From the NCBI GenBank assembly GCA_028292405.1, contig JAQGMJ010000062.1, positions 106,898 through 170,897 of the forward strand: DNA of 64,000 bases. The letters run 5' to 3'. The first letter of the stretch is position 1; every line of letters begins with the position of its first letter. Under the pieces are notes generated by a model. That model saw only the letters and a program-made list of their open reading frames with translations, made no database searches and was not told where the DNA came from. Made by a program: the position numbers and the translations under genes. The stretch is from Betaproteobacteria bacterium. Its GTDB lineage: Bacteria > Pseudomonadota > Gammaproteobacteria > Burkholderiales > JAEUOS01. Shown here piece by piece: positions 1-7,847 of the stretch.

Positions 1-1154
1 ATGACATTGACGATGACAATGATGGGAATGCTCAGCAGCATGCCCCACACGCCCCACAGCCAGGCCCAGAACAACAGGCCGATGAAGACGGCGGCGGTGT
101 TCATCTTGGCGATCTTGCCGGTCATCCACGTGGTGACGATGGCGCCTACCAAGGTGGCGACGGCGGCCGAGGCGCCGGCCACCGCCAGGCCGATGGAAAA
201 GCTGTCGAACTGCATGAAGGCCGCCAGGCCGACGGCCAGTGCTGTCAGCGCCGGCCCGAGGTAGGGCACGATGTGCAGCAGGCCGGCGACCGCGGCCCAG
301 GCTCCCGCGTCTTCCAGCCCGAAGGCGCGGAACACGGCCCAGGAGCAACAGGCCAGCAGCAGGTTGCTGACCAGCAGCATCAGCATGTAGCGCTGGATCG
401 AGACGTTCATCTCGCCCAGGATCTTGCGCGTGATCTGCCGGCTTTCCAGGGTCGGGCCGGCGAACATCAGGAGCTTGCGCTTGAAGGTTTTGGCCGAGAG
501 CAGGAGAAAGTAGACCAGGAAGATCACCGTGGCCAACTGGGTGAAAAAGCCCATCAGGCCCATGGAGCTCTGCCAGATCAGGGCTCGCCAGTCCAGCCAG
601 GGCGTCTGACCGGAAGCGGCCGGGGCGGCGCGGATGCTGGCGCGCGTGGGCGGAGGCGGCGGGCTAGTCGCCTTCTCCAGTTCGCGCGCCGCTTCCTGCA
701 CCTTCTGGATCGGGTTGGGCGTATCGCTGCCGGCGGCGCGCTGCCAGCTATCGGAAATGCGGCTCGATACCTCGGGCAGCTTTTCGGCGATGGAACTGAC
801 TTCGCCGCTCAGGAGATAGACCGAAGCCAGCAGGCCGGCGACCATCGCGCCCATCACCAGGGTGGCGCTGACCACCCGTGGAATGCGCCGCTCCTCAAGA
901 AACGAGACCAGCGGGTTGAGCATGTAAGCCAGCAGCACGCCCAGGGTCAGGGGAATGAAAAAGGCCTGCGCCCATTTGAGCGCAAATACCAGCGCGATGA
1001 TGGCGATGATCACCAGTGCGGCGCTACGCGGATTGCGCAGCGCGCGCGCGGCGCGGGCATGCGCCGGTGTCGGCGAGGTCAGTACAGGCTGGCCGTCGAC
1101 TACCGCCGCCCCGATCAGGTAGGAATCCGCGACTTCGGGATTGACGGCGCTCAT
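1..1154 (-). CDS. AI-2E family (PerM/YdiK-type) transporter, 3' end missing
   Basis: Reading the minus strand from ATG at 1154 gives an open frame of 384 codons that runs off the window, so the C-terminus is missing. After a hydrophilic N-terminus of about 45 residues come two hydrophobic segments, a soluble stretch with a Pro-rich linker (TSPPPPPTRA), then several more membrane segments, the layout of the AI-2E/PerM transporter family. Segments such as GLLHIVPYLGPALTAL and WLWGVWGMLLSIP are typical of the family. Family members export small molecules or take part in Na+/H+ exchange, and the substrate here is unknown. It lies 48 bp downstream of the DUF883 gene and probably shares its sigma-54-type promoter. 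No clear ribosome site precedes the chosen ATG, so the start could differ. Confidence 0.85.
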   Translation of the reverse strand, partial: MSAVNPEVADSYLIGAAVVDGQPVLTSPTPAHARAARALRNPRSAALVIIAIIALVFALKWAQAFFIPLTLGVLLAYMLNPLVSFLEERRIPRVVSATLVMGAMVAGLLASVYLLSGEVSSIAEKLPEVSSRISDSWQRAAGSDTPNPIQKVQEAARELEKATSPPPPPTRASIRAAPAASGQTPWLDWRALIWQSSMGLMGFFTQLATVIFLVYFLLLSAKTFKRKLLMFAGPTLESRQITRKILGEMNVSIQRYMLMLLVSNLLLACCSWAVFRAFGLEDAGAWAAVAGLLHIVPYLGPALTALAVGLAAFMQFDSFSIGLAVAGASAAVATLVGAIVTTWMTGKIAKMNTAAVFIGLLFWAWLWGVWGMLLSIPIIVIVNV

Positions 1155-1202
1155 GTCGGATCGGGCAGGGTGGCGTGAACAGGCGGGCGCCTGTCCGCGC
1201 GC

Positions 1203-1523
1203 CTAGCGCGAATTGATCAGGCGCGAGAGCACAAAGCCCACCGCTGCCGCAATGCCGAGAGAAGCAAGCGGGTTTTCCCGCACGTAGGCGCCGCAATTGG
1301 CGCTCACGCGCTGGCGCGCGGCGTTCAACTGGTCGGCTTGTTTGCTCAGGCGGGCGGTGGTGGAGTCCGCCATTTCGGCCAGGCGATCCACCGCGCCATG
1401 GGCGCCGGCGGCCAGCCGGTCCACGACGGGATGGGCGTTGCCTGCCAGTTTATCCACGGTTTCGTGCGCGGCGGCGCTGTAGCGGCTGGCGGCCTGGTTG
1501 ACGTTGCTGTTCAGGTTTTCCAT
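1203..1523 (-). CDS. DUF883 (YqjD/ElaB-like) membrane-anchored protein
   Basis: 106 residues: an amphipathic helical N-terminal part rich in Ala and charged residues, with repeats of the type VDRLAAGAHGAVDRLAEMA, then a C-terminal membrane anchor beginning VRENPLASLGIAAAVG. That tail is the hallmark of the DUF883/YqjD/ElaB family, whose E. coli members are stationary-phase inner-membrane proteins that bind ribosomes. A ribosome site AGGAG lies 8 nt before ATG. A near-consensus sigma-54 promoter is centred about 65 bp upstream. The other genes of the E. coli yqjDEK cluster lie separately at 17.3-18.1 kb here. Confidence 0.88.
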   Translation of the reverse strand: MENLNSNVNQAASRYSAAAHETVDKLAGNAHPVVDRLAAGAHGAVDRLAEMADSTTARLSKQADQLNAARQRVSANCGAYVRENPLASLGIAAAVGFVLSRLINSR

Positions 1524-1580
1524 GATGGGGCTCCTCTGCTGGTATCGCCGATATGGCCAAGCTGCTTCCGGAGGAATGCA

Positions 1581-1594
1581 GCAAGGCTTGTGCC
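1581..1594 (-). promoter_or_regulatory. sigma-54 promoter for DUF883 and AI-2E genes
   Basis: On the minus strand the bases read TGGCACAAGCCTTGCT: GG at 1594-1593, ten bases, then GC at 1582-1581. This matches TGGCACG-N4-TTGC at all but one informative position. Transcription would start near 1569, giving a leader of about 46 nt. Confidence 0.85.
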
Positions 1595-1708
1595 ACCGAA
1601 GATTTTGTCACATCAGGGCGGGGCGGCGGCGGCCGTGGTTGCCAGTCTGCGGTCTTGCGCACGTAGGTTTTACAGACGGTACACGCAAGATTCGAGCTGG
1701 CGAGGGCG

Positions 1709-1722
1709 GGTACGCCGATTGC
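1709..1722 (+). promoter_or_regulatory. sigma-54 promoter for the PRC-barrel gene
   Basis: GGTACGCCGATTGC has the GG-N10-GC spacing with ACG and TTGC in register. It is divergent from the promoter at 1581-1594, and the two share about 115 bp in which an activator could bind. Predicted start near 1734, leader about 60 nt. Confidence 0.75.
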
Positions 1723-1793
1723 ATTGCGGTAAATGAGCGTGGCAGCGTGGTTGGCTGCCAAGCACTTTTTCTTCCCAAGCCAAGGAGTCCGCC

Positions 1794-2198
1794 ATGCAGC
1801 GCCCCCTATTGTTGTTGGCATCGTCAGTTTTTGCCTTGTGCGCCGCATTCTCGGGCAGCGCCGCCCATGCGCAACAGGTGGTGGGTGTGGCGCCCGACGG
1901 CGTGATGGTGACGCAGGACAGCGCGGTGGGCTGGAGCGTGAAAAAAAGCCTGCTGGGCAAGATCGTGTACAACGAGAAGGACGAAAAGGTCGGCGTGATC
2001 ACCGATCTGCTGATCGGGCCGGACAGCACGATCTCCCATGTCGTGGTCGCCGCCGGGGGCTTCGTCGGCAAGGGCCATCACGATGTGGCCATCGAGACCG
2101 GCGCTTTGGAAGTTCGCAACGGCAAGTTCTATGTCGAGGGTGCCACGCGCGAGAACGTCAAGGCCACGCCGGGCTTCGAGTACGCGAGCCGTTTATAG
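1794..2198 (+). CDS. exported PRC-barrel domain protein
   Basis: 134 residues with a clear signal peptide (MQRPLLLLASSVFALCAAF, cut probably after AHA near residue 26) and one PRC-barrel domain from about residue 45. The segments LLGKIVYNEKDEKVGVITD and ISHVVVAAGGFVG carry the usual G-x-V-x-D/I pattern of the fold. PRC-barrels are small beta-barrels found in photosynthetic reaction centres, RimM and many stress proteins. The role here is unknown, probably periplasmic. AAGGAG precedes the ATG. A sigma-54-type promoter lies 72 bp upstream. Confidence 0.85.
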   Translation: MQRPLLLLASSVFALCAAFSGSAAHAQQVVGVAPDGVMVTQDSAVGWSVKKSLLGKIVYNEKDEKVGVITDLLIGPDSTISHVVVAAGGFVGKGHHDVAIETGALEVRNGKFYVEGATRENVKATPGFEYASRL

Positions 2199-2227
2199 TG
2201 ATCGGAGTGGCCATCGGATATTTGGAT

Positions 2228-2241
2228 GGCACGCCTGATGC
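2228..2241 (+). promoter_or_regulatory. sigma-54 promoter for the 84-aa charged protein gene
   Basis: TGGCACGCCTGATGCA: GG at 2228-2229, GC at 2240-2241, with a perfect -24 element and one change in the -12 element. It lies just after the PRC-barrel stop, so the next gene has its own promoter. Leader about 60 nt. Confidence 0.85.
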
Positions 2242-2312
2242 AAGTGTCAACCAGACCGTCCGCTTTGGAGCCCTGGTGCATTCGCGATTTCCATTCCTAA
2301 AAGGAGAAACCC

Positions 2313-2567
2313 ATGAGCGATAAAGATAAGGTCCAGGGCGAAGGCGACTACAAGTCGGCGAAGAAATTCGACGAGGAAGAGCGCGAGTTCGTGAAATCTG
2401 GCGCGGTCGAGAGGGCGGCGCACGAGGCGGAACCGAAGTCCGACGAGGAAGCCCGCGAAATGCTGCGCGCGGAAAAGATCGGCCGTAGCCACTCCAAGGG
2501 TGAAGACAAGGCCAAGAGCCCGACCGCCAATGCCGATGGTACCCTCGATCTGGACGATGGCGAGTAA
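2313..2567 (+). CDS. small highly charged hypothetical protein
   Basis: 84 residues, almost entirely hydrophilic and rich in Lys, Glu and Asp (MSDKDKVQGEGDYKSAKKF at the start, LDLDDGE at the end). It lacks signal, membrane segment and cysteine. The composition suggests an intrinsically disordered, hydrophilin-like cytoplasmic stress protein, but I recognise no family with certainty. AAAAGGAGA sits 8 nt before the ATG. It has its own near-perfect sigma-54 promoter and its own terminator, so it is a monocistronic unit and very likely real. Confidence 0.75.
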   Translation: MSDKDKVQGEGDYKSAKKFDEEEREFVKSGAVERAAHEAEPKSDEEAREMLRAEKIGRSHSKGEDKAKSPTANADGTLDLDDGE

Positions 2568-2589
2568 CCCTGACCATCAAGTTCCGGGC

Positions 2590-2615
2590 GCCGGACCTTG
2601 GTCCGGCATTTTTTT
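2590..2615 (+). terminator. rho-independent terminator after the 84-aa gene
   Basis: GCCGGACC, two-base loop, GGTCCGGC followed by CA and seven T (2609-2615). An eight-pair GC-rich stem begins 22 bp after the stop codon. It separates the stress unit from the lipid-transport operon. Confidence 0.85.
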
Positions 2616-2722
2616 GTGCCTTTTACATGCCCGACTGGTTTATGGATGAACGATTTGGCGACACTTGCTGTCAGAAATGGCGTCTGCCGGCGTTTCCGGC
2701 GTATTTTCTCTGAGGTAAGCGC

Positions 2723-3850
2723 ATGGCCGGCTGGAAAACGCAGCCCGCCGCGACAATAGCGCAGCCCGAACCCGGCACTTTCGCGCTTAGCGGCAACTGG
2801 ACGGTATACGGCATCGGCCGGGTGGAAAAGCGCGTCGACGCGCTGGCGTCGACGCACGGCACCCAGGCGGTGGTAGTCGACGGTGCCGGCGTCGCCGCGC
2901 TTGATACCGCCGGCAGCTGTCTGGTGCAGCAACTGCTCGCACAATTGCGCAAGTTCGGCGCCAATCCCGAGTTGCGCGGCTGGAAGCAGGACTTTCTCGA
3001 TCTGCTCGAACTGGGTGAACGCCCGGCGCCGCAGCCCGCTGCGAAGCCGCCGCGCTTTGCCCGGCTCGATGCGCTTGGGCACGGCATGGTCGCCGGCGGC
3101 TTGCAACTTTTTGAGGGCCTGAGCTTTGTCGGCGATGTGGTGCTGACGCTGGGGCGCGGCCTGGCGCAACCGTCCAGGCTGCGCTTTCGCCCCATCCTTT
3201 ACAACATCCAGAGCGGCGGCACCGGCGCCTTGCCGATTGTCGGGCTGCTGGCCTTTTTGCTCGGCGTGGTGGTGGCCTACCAGGGCGCGGACCAATTGCG
3301 GCGCTATGGCGCCAGCATCTTTATCGTTGACCTGGTCGGCATTTCGATGGTCCGCGAGTTTGCGCCCCTGGTGACGGCGATCATCGTCGCCGGCCGCTCC
3401 GGCGCCGCCTATGCCGCGCAAATCGGGGCGATGAAAACCAGCGAGGAGATCGACGCCATGCGCACCCTTGGCATCTCGCCGCTGGAAATGCTCACCCTGC
3501 CCAAGCTGCTTGCGCTGGTCATCGCCATGCCCCTGCTGACGGTGTTCGCCGACGTCACCGGCATTCTCGGCGGCATGGTGATGGCCAGCACCAGCCTGGG
3601 CGTGAGTTTCGCCGATTTCTTCGACCGCCTCGGCCTGGCGGTGTCGCCTACTTCCTTCATGGTCGGCATCGCCAAGGCGCCGGTGTTCGCCGCCATCATC
3701 GCGCTCACCGGCTGCTTCCAGGGCTTTCGCGCCGAAGGCGGGGCCGACAGCGTCGGGCGCCAGACCACGCGCAGCGTGGTGCAGGCGATCTTCCTGGTGA
3801 TCGTCGCCGACGCCTTGTTCTCCATCCTCTTCAGCATGCTCAACCTGTGA
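2723..3850 (+). CDS. MlaE-type ABC transporter permease with N-terminal STAS-like domain
   Basis: 375 residues. Residues about 1-115 form a soluble STAS/MlaB-like region (VVVDGAGVAALDTAGSCLVQ), followed by the MlaE permease with five or so membrane segments, including the family motif region REFAPLVTAIIVAGRSGAAYAAQIGAMKTSEE. In the Mla pathway MlaE is the inner-membrane permease that moves phospholipids between the inner membrane and the periplasmic MCE protein, and MlaB is a small STAS subunit. Here the STAS part appears fused to the permease. GAGGTAA precedes the ATG. It is the first gene of a four-gene operon and overlaps the ATPase gene by 4 bp (GTGA). Confidence 0.9.
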   Translation: MAGWKTQPAATIAQPEPGTFALSGNWTVYGIGRVEKRVDALASTHGTQAVVVDGAGVAALDTAGSCLVQQLLAQLRKFGANPELRGWKQDFLDLLELGERPAPQPAAKPPRFARLDALGHGMVAGGLQLFEGLSFVGDVVLTLGRGLAQPSRLRFRPILYNIQSGGTGALPIVGLLAFLLGVVVAYQGADQLRRYGASIFIVDLVGISMVREFAPLVTAIIVAGRSGAAYAAQIGAMKTSEEIDAMRTLGISPLEMLTLPKLLALVIAMPLLTVFADVTGILGGMVMASTSLGVSFADFFDRLGLAVSPTSFMVGIAKAPVFAAIIALTGCFQGFRAEGGADSVGRQTTRSVVQAIFLVIVADALFSILFSMLNL

Positions 3851-4707
3851 ACATGCAACAGGCCAAAACTGAAAACGTCATCGAAATGCGCGGCGTGACC
3901 ACGCGCTTCGGCGAACACGTCGTGCATGAAAACCTCGACTTCGACGTGCGGCGCGGCGAGATCATGGCGGTGGTCGGCGGCAGCGGCTCGGGCAAGTCGA
4001 CCCTGCTGCGCGAGATCATCCTGCTGCAAAAGCCGGCGGCGGGCAGCATCCATGTGCTCGGCGAAGACATCACCAAAATGAGCGAGGAAGCGGCGCTCGA
4101 CCTGCGCCGGCGCTGGGGCGTGATGTTCCAGAGCGGCGGCCTGTTCGGCTCGCTCAACGTGCTGGAAAACATCGGCCTGCCGCTGCGCGAACATACCGAC
4201 CTCAGCGATACCCTGATCGACCGGATCGCCGCCCTCAAGCTCTCGCTCACCGGGCTGGAGGCCGACGCCGCGAAGAAATTGCCCTCCGAACTGAGCGGTG
4301 GCATGCTCAAGCGCGCGGCCCTGGCGCGCGCATTGGCGCTCGACCCCGAGTTGCTGTTTCTCGACGAGCCCACCGCGGGCCTGGATCCCGCCAGCGCCGA
4401 CGGCGTCGACCAGCTGGTGCTGCAGATGCGCGATACCTTCGGCCTCACGGTGGTGGTGATCACGCACGATCTCGACTTGCTGTGGAGCATCGCCGACCGT
4501 GTCGCCATGCTGGGGGAGCACAGGGTGCTGGCGGTGGGCACGATGGAGGAACTGACGCAAAGCGAACTGCCGGCGGTACGTGAATATTTCGAAGGCGCGC
4601 GCACCGCTGCCGCGCGGCGGCGGGCCGAACATCAGCCGGAAGCGGCAAACGCGCAAGAACGGAAAGTGGAAAAGCGGGAAGTGGAGAGCACATGGAAACA
4701 AAAGTAA
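3847..4707 (+). CDS. MlaF-type ABC transporter ATP-binding protein
   Basis: 286 residues from GTG 3847, which overlaps the permease stop, or 284 from ATG 3853; coupling favours the former. Walker A is GGSGSGKST (residues 44-52), the signature is LSGGMLKR, Walker B is ELLFLDEPT, and the H-loop is in VVITHDLDL. The LSGGMLKR signature and the QSGGLFGSLNV Q-loop are typical of MlaF. It energises lipid transfer with the permease and MCE partners. The C-terminus (about 35 residues, Arg, Glu and Lys rich) extends beyond the usual domain and overlaps the MCE gene by 16 bp. Confidence 0.93.
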   Translation: MNMQQAKTENVIEMRGVTTRFGEHVVHENLDFDVRRGEIMAVVGGSGSGKSTLLREIILLQKPAAGSIHVLGEDITKMSEEAALDLRRRWGVMFQSGGLFGSLNVLENIGLPLREHTDLSDTLIDRIAALKLSLTGLEADAAKKLPSELSGGMLKRAALARALALDPELLFLDEPTAGLDPASADGVDQLVLQMRDTFGLTVVVITHDLDLLWSIADRVAMLGEHRVLAVGTMEELTQSELPAVREYFEGARTAAARRRAEHQPEAANAQERKVEKREVESTWKQK

Positions 4708-5618
4708 ATTACGCGGCCGTCGGCTTGTTCACGCTGGTGCTGAGCGCGGCGCTGATCGCCGGGCTGCTCTGGCTGGCGGCAGGCGGGCATTTCGGCAAGC
4801 AGTACGACGTCTACCTCGCCTACGTCAACGAATCGGTGGCGGGCCTGAACCTGAACGCGCCGGTGAAATACCGCGGCGTCGACGTCGGCCGGGTCAGCGA
4901 TATCCGCCTCGACCCGAACAACTCGGAAGCCGTCAAGCTGACTTTCCAGATCACCCGCGGCACACCGGTCAAAGTCGATACCGACGCCGTGCTGAAGTCG
5001 CAGGGCCTGACCGGCATCGCCTACGTGGAGCTGGACGGCGGCGGCAAGGACGCGGCGTTGCTGGTCAATACGCCAGGGTCTGATTACCCGGTGATCAACA
5101 CCAAGCCCTCGCTCTCCGCGCGCCTGGAAAACGTCGCCACCCAGGTGCTCTCAAGCCTGGACCGCACCTCCAACAACCTCAACGCGCTGCTCAGCGACGA
5201 AAACCGCGCCGCCCTGCAGCGCACCCTGGCCGATGTCTCGGCCATCGCTCACACCATCGCCGAGCGCAAGGACAGCATCGATTCGACGCTGAAAAATGCC
5301 GACAAGCTGTTCCAGCAGGGCAATCTCGCGATGGCCCAGGTGGGCCCGGCGATCCAGCGGATCGACCGCAGCGCCGACGCACTGCGCCAGATGGCCGACA
5401 ACGTCTCGGGCGCCAGCGTGGAAGCGGGCAAGACCGTGCATGCCGTCGGCGGCGACGTCAAGCGGCTGACCTCGGAAACCCTGCCCGAGTTCGAACGCCT
5501 GATTCGCGAGATGAACGACCTCGCCGGCTCGCTGCGGCGCCTGAGCGACAACTACGAACGCAATCCCAACAGCCTGTTGTTGGGCCGCACGCCGCAGCCC
5601 AAGGGACCAGGGGAATGA
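4692..5618 (+). CDS. MCE domain (MlaD-type) inner-membrane anchored protein
   Basis: 308 residues: one N-terminal membrane anchor (YAAVGLFTLVLSAALIAGLL), an MCE domain at about residues 38-115 (VNESVAGLNLNAPVKYRGV), then a long helical region with regular heptad-like spacing up to about residue 290 and a short polar tail. MCE proteins form hexameric rings that shuttle lipids across the periplasm. The long helical tail is longer than in MlaD (about 183 residues) and resembles the needle-forming helices of PqiB-type proteins. It overlaps the ATPase gene by 16 bp and the lipoprotein gene by 4 bp. Confidence 0.92.
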   Translation: METKVNYAAVGLFTLVLSAALIAGLLWLAAGGHFGKQYDVYLAYVNESVAGLNLNAPVKYRGVDVGRVSDIRLDPNNSEAVKLTFQITRGTPVKVDTDAVLKSQGLTGIAYVELDGGGKDAALLVNTPGSDYPVINTKPSLSARLENVATQVLSSLDRTSNNLNALLSDENRAALQRTLADVSAIAHTIAERKDSIDSTLKNADKLFQQGNLAMAQVGPAIQRIDRSADALRQMADNVSGASVEAGKTVHAVGGDVKRLTSETLPEFERLIREMNDLAGSLRRLSDNYERNPNSLLLGRTPQPKGPGE

Positions 5619-6337
5619 AAATGAATCTTTGGCTGATCATGATGAAAAATCCGCTGAACCGCGCGCGCCATCTGGCTCGCATCGCCGCCTTGCTGGCGCC
5701 GCTGGCCCTGGCGGCGGGCTGCTCCTCGCTGCTGCCGCCCGGCCAGCCATCGCCCAACCTCTATTCCCTGGACTACGAAGCGAAAGGCGGGGCGGCGGCG
5801 CCGGTCTCCAGGCCCGAGGGTGGCGCAATCGTGCTGGTCACATCGCCGCGCGCCACCGCCGGCTTCGACCGCCCGCGCATGGTCTACCTGAAGCAGGCGC
5901 ACCAGATCGAATATTTCGCCCAAAGCCAGTGGGTGGACACGCCCGCGCGCATGCTTGGGCCCTTGCTGGTGGCGGCACTCGAACGAAAGGGCGCGTTTCG
6001 CGCCGTGATGCAGACCCCCAGCACGGCGGCCGGACAAGTGCGCCTGGATACGGAAGTCGTGCGCCTGCAGCAGGAGTTTTTTCGTACGCCCAGCCAGTTG
6101 CGCTTCACCTTGCGCGCGCGCCTGATCAATGACGACACGCGCGAAGTCATTGCCATCCGCGAATTCGAGGGCTTGGTCGATGCGCCCAGCGAAAATCCCT
6201 ATGGCGGCGTGCAGGCTGCGAACCAGGCGGTGAGCCGGGTACTCGACCAGGTGGCCGATTTTTGCGCCGACAATACCCGCGGCATGATCAACACATCCGT
6301 GGTCGCGCCGGCAGCCAGCCAGGCAAAACCACGGTAA
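5615..6337 (+). CDS. ABC-type transport auxiliary lipoprotein (PqiC-like)
   Basis: 240 residues with a lipoprotein signal peptide and lipobox LAAGC (Cys36), followed by the PqiC/LptE-like periplasmic domain of the transport-auxiliary family (NLYSLDYEAK, then a beta-rich core with RPRMVYLKQAHQIEYFAQSQ). PqiC partners MCE proteins at the outer membrane, so this subunit probably docks the MCE tunnel there. The ATGA overlap with the MCE gene points to translational coupling. Other in-frame ATGs (5621, 5639, 5642) are possible starts; the ribosome site AGGGGA suits 5615 or 5621. Confidence 0.87.
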   Translation: MKMNLWLIMMKNPLNRARHLARIAALLAPLALAAGCSSLLPPGQPSPNLYSLDYEAKGGAAAPVSRPEGGAIVLVTSPRATAGFDRPRMVYLKQAHQIEYFAQSQWVDTPARMLGPLLVAALERKGAFRAVMQTPSTAAGQVRLDTEVVRLQQEFFRTPSQLRFTLRARLINDDTREVIAIREFEGLVDAPSENPYGGVQAANQAVSRVLDQVADFCADNTRGMINTSVVAPAASQAKPR

Positions 6338-6742
6338 ATCGCGGTGGTTTTCGAATTTATTTTCACCTTGCCCTATCCCGAACCTGAGAAAACGCTCCGA
6401 AGGAAGTCTCCTTGGAGGAGCTGAGGTTTTTCTGCCATCACGGAGCCGGGCAGTCACGCAGATTCTGACCCGGTTCTCACATTTGTTGTTGCTTGATCCG
6501 GCGAGCAGCCGGAGGCGCCTGGTGCGGAATGCCACGGACAGGATGAATTGTTAAAGAGGCTCACTGCCAGGCGGAGAGCCCTGCGCATGATCCAAAGATA
6601 CGCGAAATCAATCGCTAAGTGTGGTTGATTTCAAGCGCGTGCAAGCGCCTAAACCGGCGCCCGCGGCAAGGCGCTACCGCTGCCGCCGGAGCGACCGCGC
6701 GGAGGCGGCCGGTTTGCCGGCAGACCGGGGGGCAAGCGAAGG
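6338..6742. other. 405-bp intergenic region with imperfect hairpins and a boxA-like sequence
   Basis: No credible gene is visible between two convergent genes. From 6381 to 6428 an imperfect hairpin (AACCT with AGGTT, inner CTCCGAAGGA with TCCTTGGAG) ends in five T, so it can terminate the lipid-transport operon. A second inverted repeat pairs GAGCCGGG with CCCGGTTCTC. On the minus strand CTCTTTAACAATT (reverse complement of about 6548-6560) matches the boxA antitermination element of rRNA leaders. No rRNA follows it. Confidence 0.4.
6381..6433 (+). terminator. probable terminator of the Mla-like operon
   Basis: Long imperfect stem with outer arms AACCT (6381-6385) and AGGTT (6424-6428) and inner arms CTCCgAAGGA and TCCTTGGAG, followed by a T run. 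It begins 43 bp after the lipoprotein stop. The stem has internal loops, so termination strength is uncertain. Confidence 0.5.
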
Positions 6743-7324
6743 CTACGCCGCCTTGCGCTGCGGCTTGGGCGCGCGGTCGCGCACTTCCGGCGGCAGGTCG
6801 ACCAGCAGGTCGGCCATGTCGTCGGCGTGCTCTTCCTCGACCGCGAGGATGCCTTCCATCATGCGGCGGGTGGTGGAGTCCTTGGTGCCCAGGTACTGCA
6901 CGATCTCGCGATAGCTGTCGATGGCGACACGCTCGGCCACCAGGTTTTCCTTGATCATGTCGACCAGCGAATTACCTTCGATATATTCGGCGTGGCTGCG
7001 CGACAGGATGCCGTCGGGCGAAAAGTTCGGCTCGCCGCCAAGCTGCACGATGCGGTCCGCGATCTGGTCGGCATGGCCCTGTTCTTCGTTCGAGTGGGCC
7101 AGGAATTCGTCGGCGATGCTTTTCGCCTGCAGGCCCTTTGCCATGAAGTAGTGGCGGCGATAGCGCAGCACGCAAACGATCTCCGTGGCCAGCGAATCGT
7201 TGAGCAACTTGAGCACCGTTTCGCGGTCGGCGGCGTAAGAGGCGGTGACGGCGCCTTCGTCGATGTGCTGGCGCGCGCGTTCACGCAGGGTTTTTATGTC
7301 GGTCAAAAAGGAGGTGTCGGCCAT
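6743..7324 (-). CDS. ferritin-like (bacterioferritin-type) di-iron protein
   Basis: 193 residues, a four-helix ferritin-like protein. The ligand pattern of bacterioferritin is present: Glu in DSLATEIVCVLRYR, EEQGH in the second helix, Glu in ENLVAERVAIDSYRE, and EEEHADDM in the fourth helix. This predicts a di-iron ferroxidase centre for iron storage or protection from peroxide. The C-terminus adds a basic tail (RAPKPQRKAA). The start is ATG 7324 with GGAGA 9 nt upstream; the frame stays open further upstream but that part is not family-like. A sigma-54-type promoter lies about 85-97 bp upstream. Confidence 0.88.
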   Translation of the reverse strand: MADTSFLTDIKTLRERARQHIDEGAVTASYAADRETVLKLLNDSLATEIVCVLRYRRHYFMAKGLQAKSIADEFLAHSNEEQGHADQIADRIVQLGGEPNFSPDGILSRSHAEYIEGNSLVDMIKENLVAERVAIDSYREIVQYLGTKDSTTRRMMEGILAVEEEHADDMADLLVDLPPEVRDRAPKPQRKAA

Positions 7325-7407
7325 TTTGTATTCTCCAGAGCGATATTGTTGATGGGACAAAAACCCACCGGCCGTTGCGGCGCGGAACAGGATGAAATTC
7401 AAGGGCT

Positions 7408-7421
7408 GCATGAACTGTGCC
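7408..7421 (-). promoter_or_regulatory. sigma-54 promoter for the ferritin-like gene
   Basis: Minus strand GGCACAGTTCATGC: perfect GGCAC, ten bases between GG and GC, TGC in the -12 element. Start predicted near 7396, leader about 72 nt. Confidence 0.72.
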
Positions 7422-7452
7422 CGCGCAAAACGGCGGTTTACGTGCTTATAAA

Positions 7453-7478
7453 GGTAAGAATTGCCGGGCGGCTTACCG
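7453..7478. promoter_or_regulatory. candidate activator site: GGTAAG/CTTACC inverted repeat
   Basis: GGTAAG (7453-7458) and CTTACC (7472-7477) form an inverted repeat with 13 bp between the arms, located between two divergent sigma-54-type promoters, where an NtrC-type activator would bind. CTTACCG also occurs in three other intergenic regions of this locus. Function is inferred only from position. Confidence 0.35.
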
Positions 7479-7540
7479 ATCGAATAACATTTTCCCTTCG
7501 CGCCGGGCGGAGGATCGGTGGACAAAAAAGCTGGAGCGCG

Positions 7541-7554
7541 GGCACGCCGCCTGC
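7541..7554 (+). promoter_or_regulatory. sigma-54 promoter for DUF3309 and antiporter genes
   Basis: GGCACGCCGCCTGC: perfect -24 element GGCACG and TGC at -12, with correct spacing. It is divergent from 7408-7421 with about 120 bp between. Leader about 36 nt. Confidence 0.75.
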
Positions 7555-7601
7555 TGCATCTGCAGCATGAGCAATCTTGCTCCGCATATGGAGGTGCAGT
7601 C

Positions 7602-7760
7602 ATGTCCCTGGGATTGATATTGCTGATCGTGCTGGTGGTCGCGCTGGTCGGTGCGGTACCGGCCTGGCCCTATAGCTCCAGTTGGGGTTATGCCCCGAGC
7701 GGTGTTACCGGCCTGGTGCTGCTGGTGGTGGTCGTATTATTGGTCACCGGGCGCATCTAG
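7602..7760 (+). CDS. DUF3309 small membrane protein
   Basis: 52 residues consisting of two membrane segments joined by the loop PAWPYSSSWGYAPSG. The W-P-Y-S-x-x-W-G-Y-x-P-S-G loop is diagnostic of DUF3309, a family of tiny membrane proteins of unknown function common in proteobacteria. The start at 7602 is supported by GGAGG 7 nt upstream and by the conserved family start MSLG. The ORF extends further upstream but not in a family-like way. It is probably co-transcribed with the antiporter gene 87 bp downstream. Confidence 0.9.
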   Translation: MSLGLILLIVLVVALVGAVPAWPYSSSWGYAPSGVTGLVLLVVVVLLVTGRI

Positions 7761-7847
7761 CTTCTTCCGAACGCCGGCATCTATCGCCGCTTTGCCCCCG
7801 TCATGCCGTGGGGCGACGGGGATGCGGCGCTCGTTCCGCGGGTTGCG

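Noticed and set aside
273..1178. 301-codon plus-strand frame at the left edge
   Set aside because: The minus strand encodes an AI-2E family transporter with clear membrane segments; the plus frame is its Arg/Gln/His-rich shadow.
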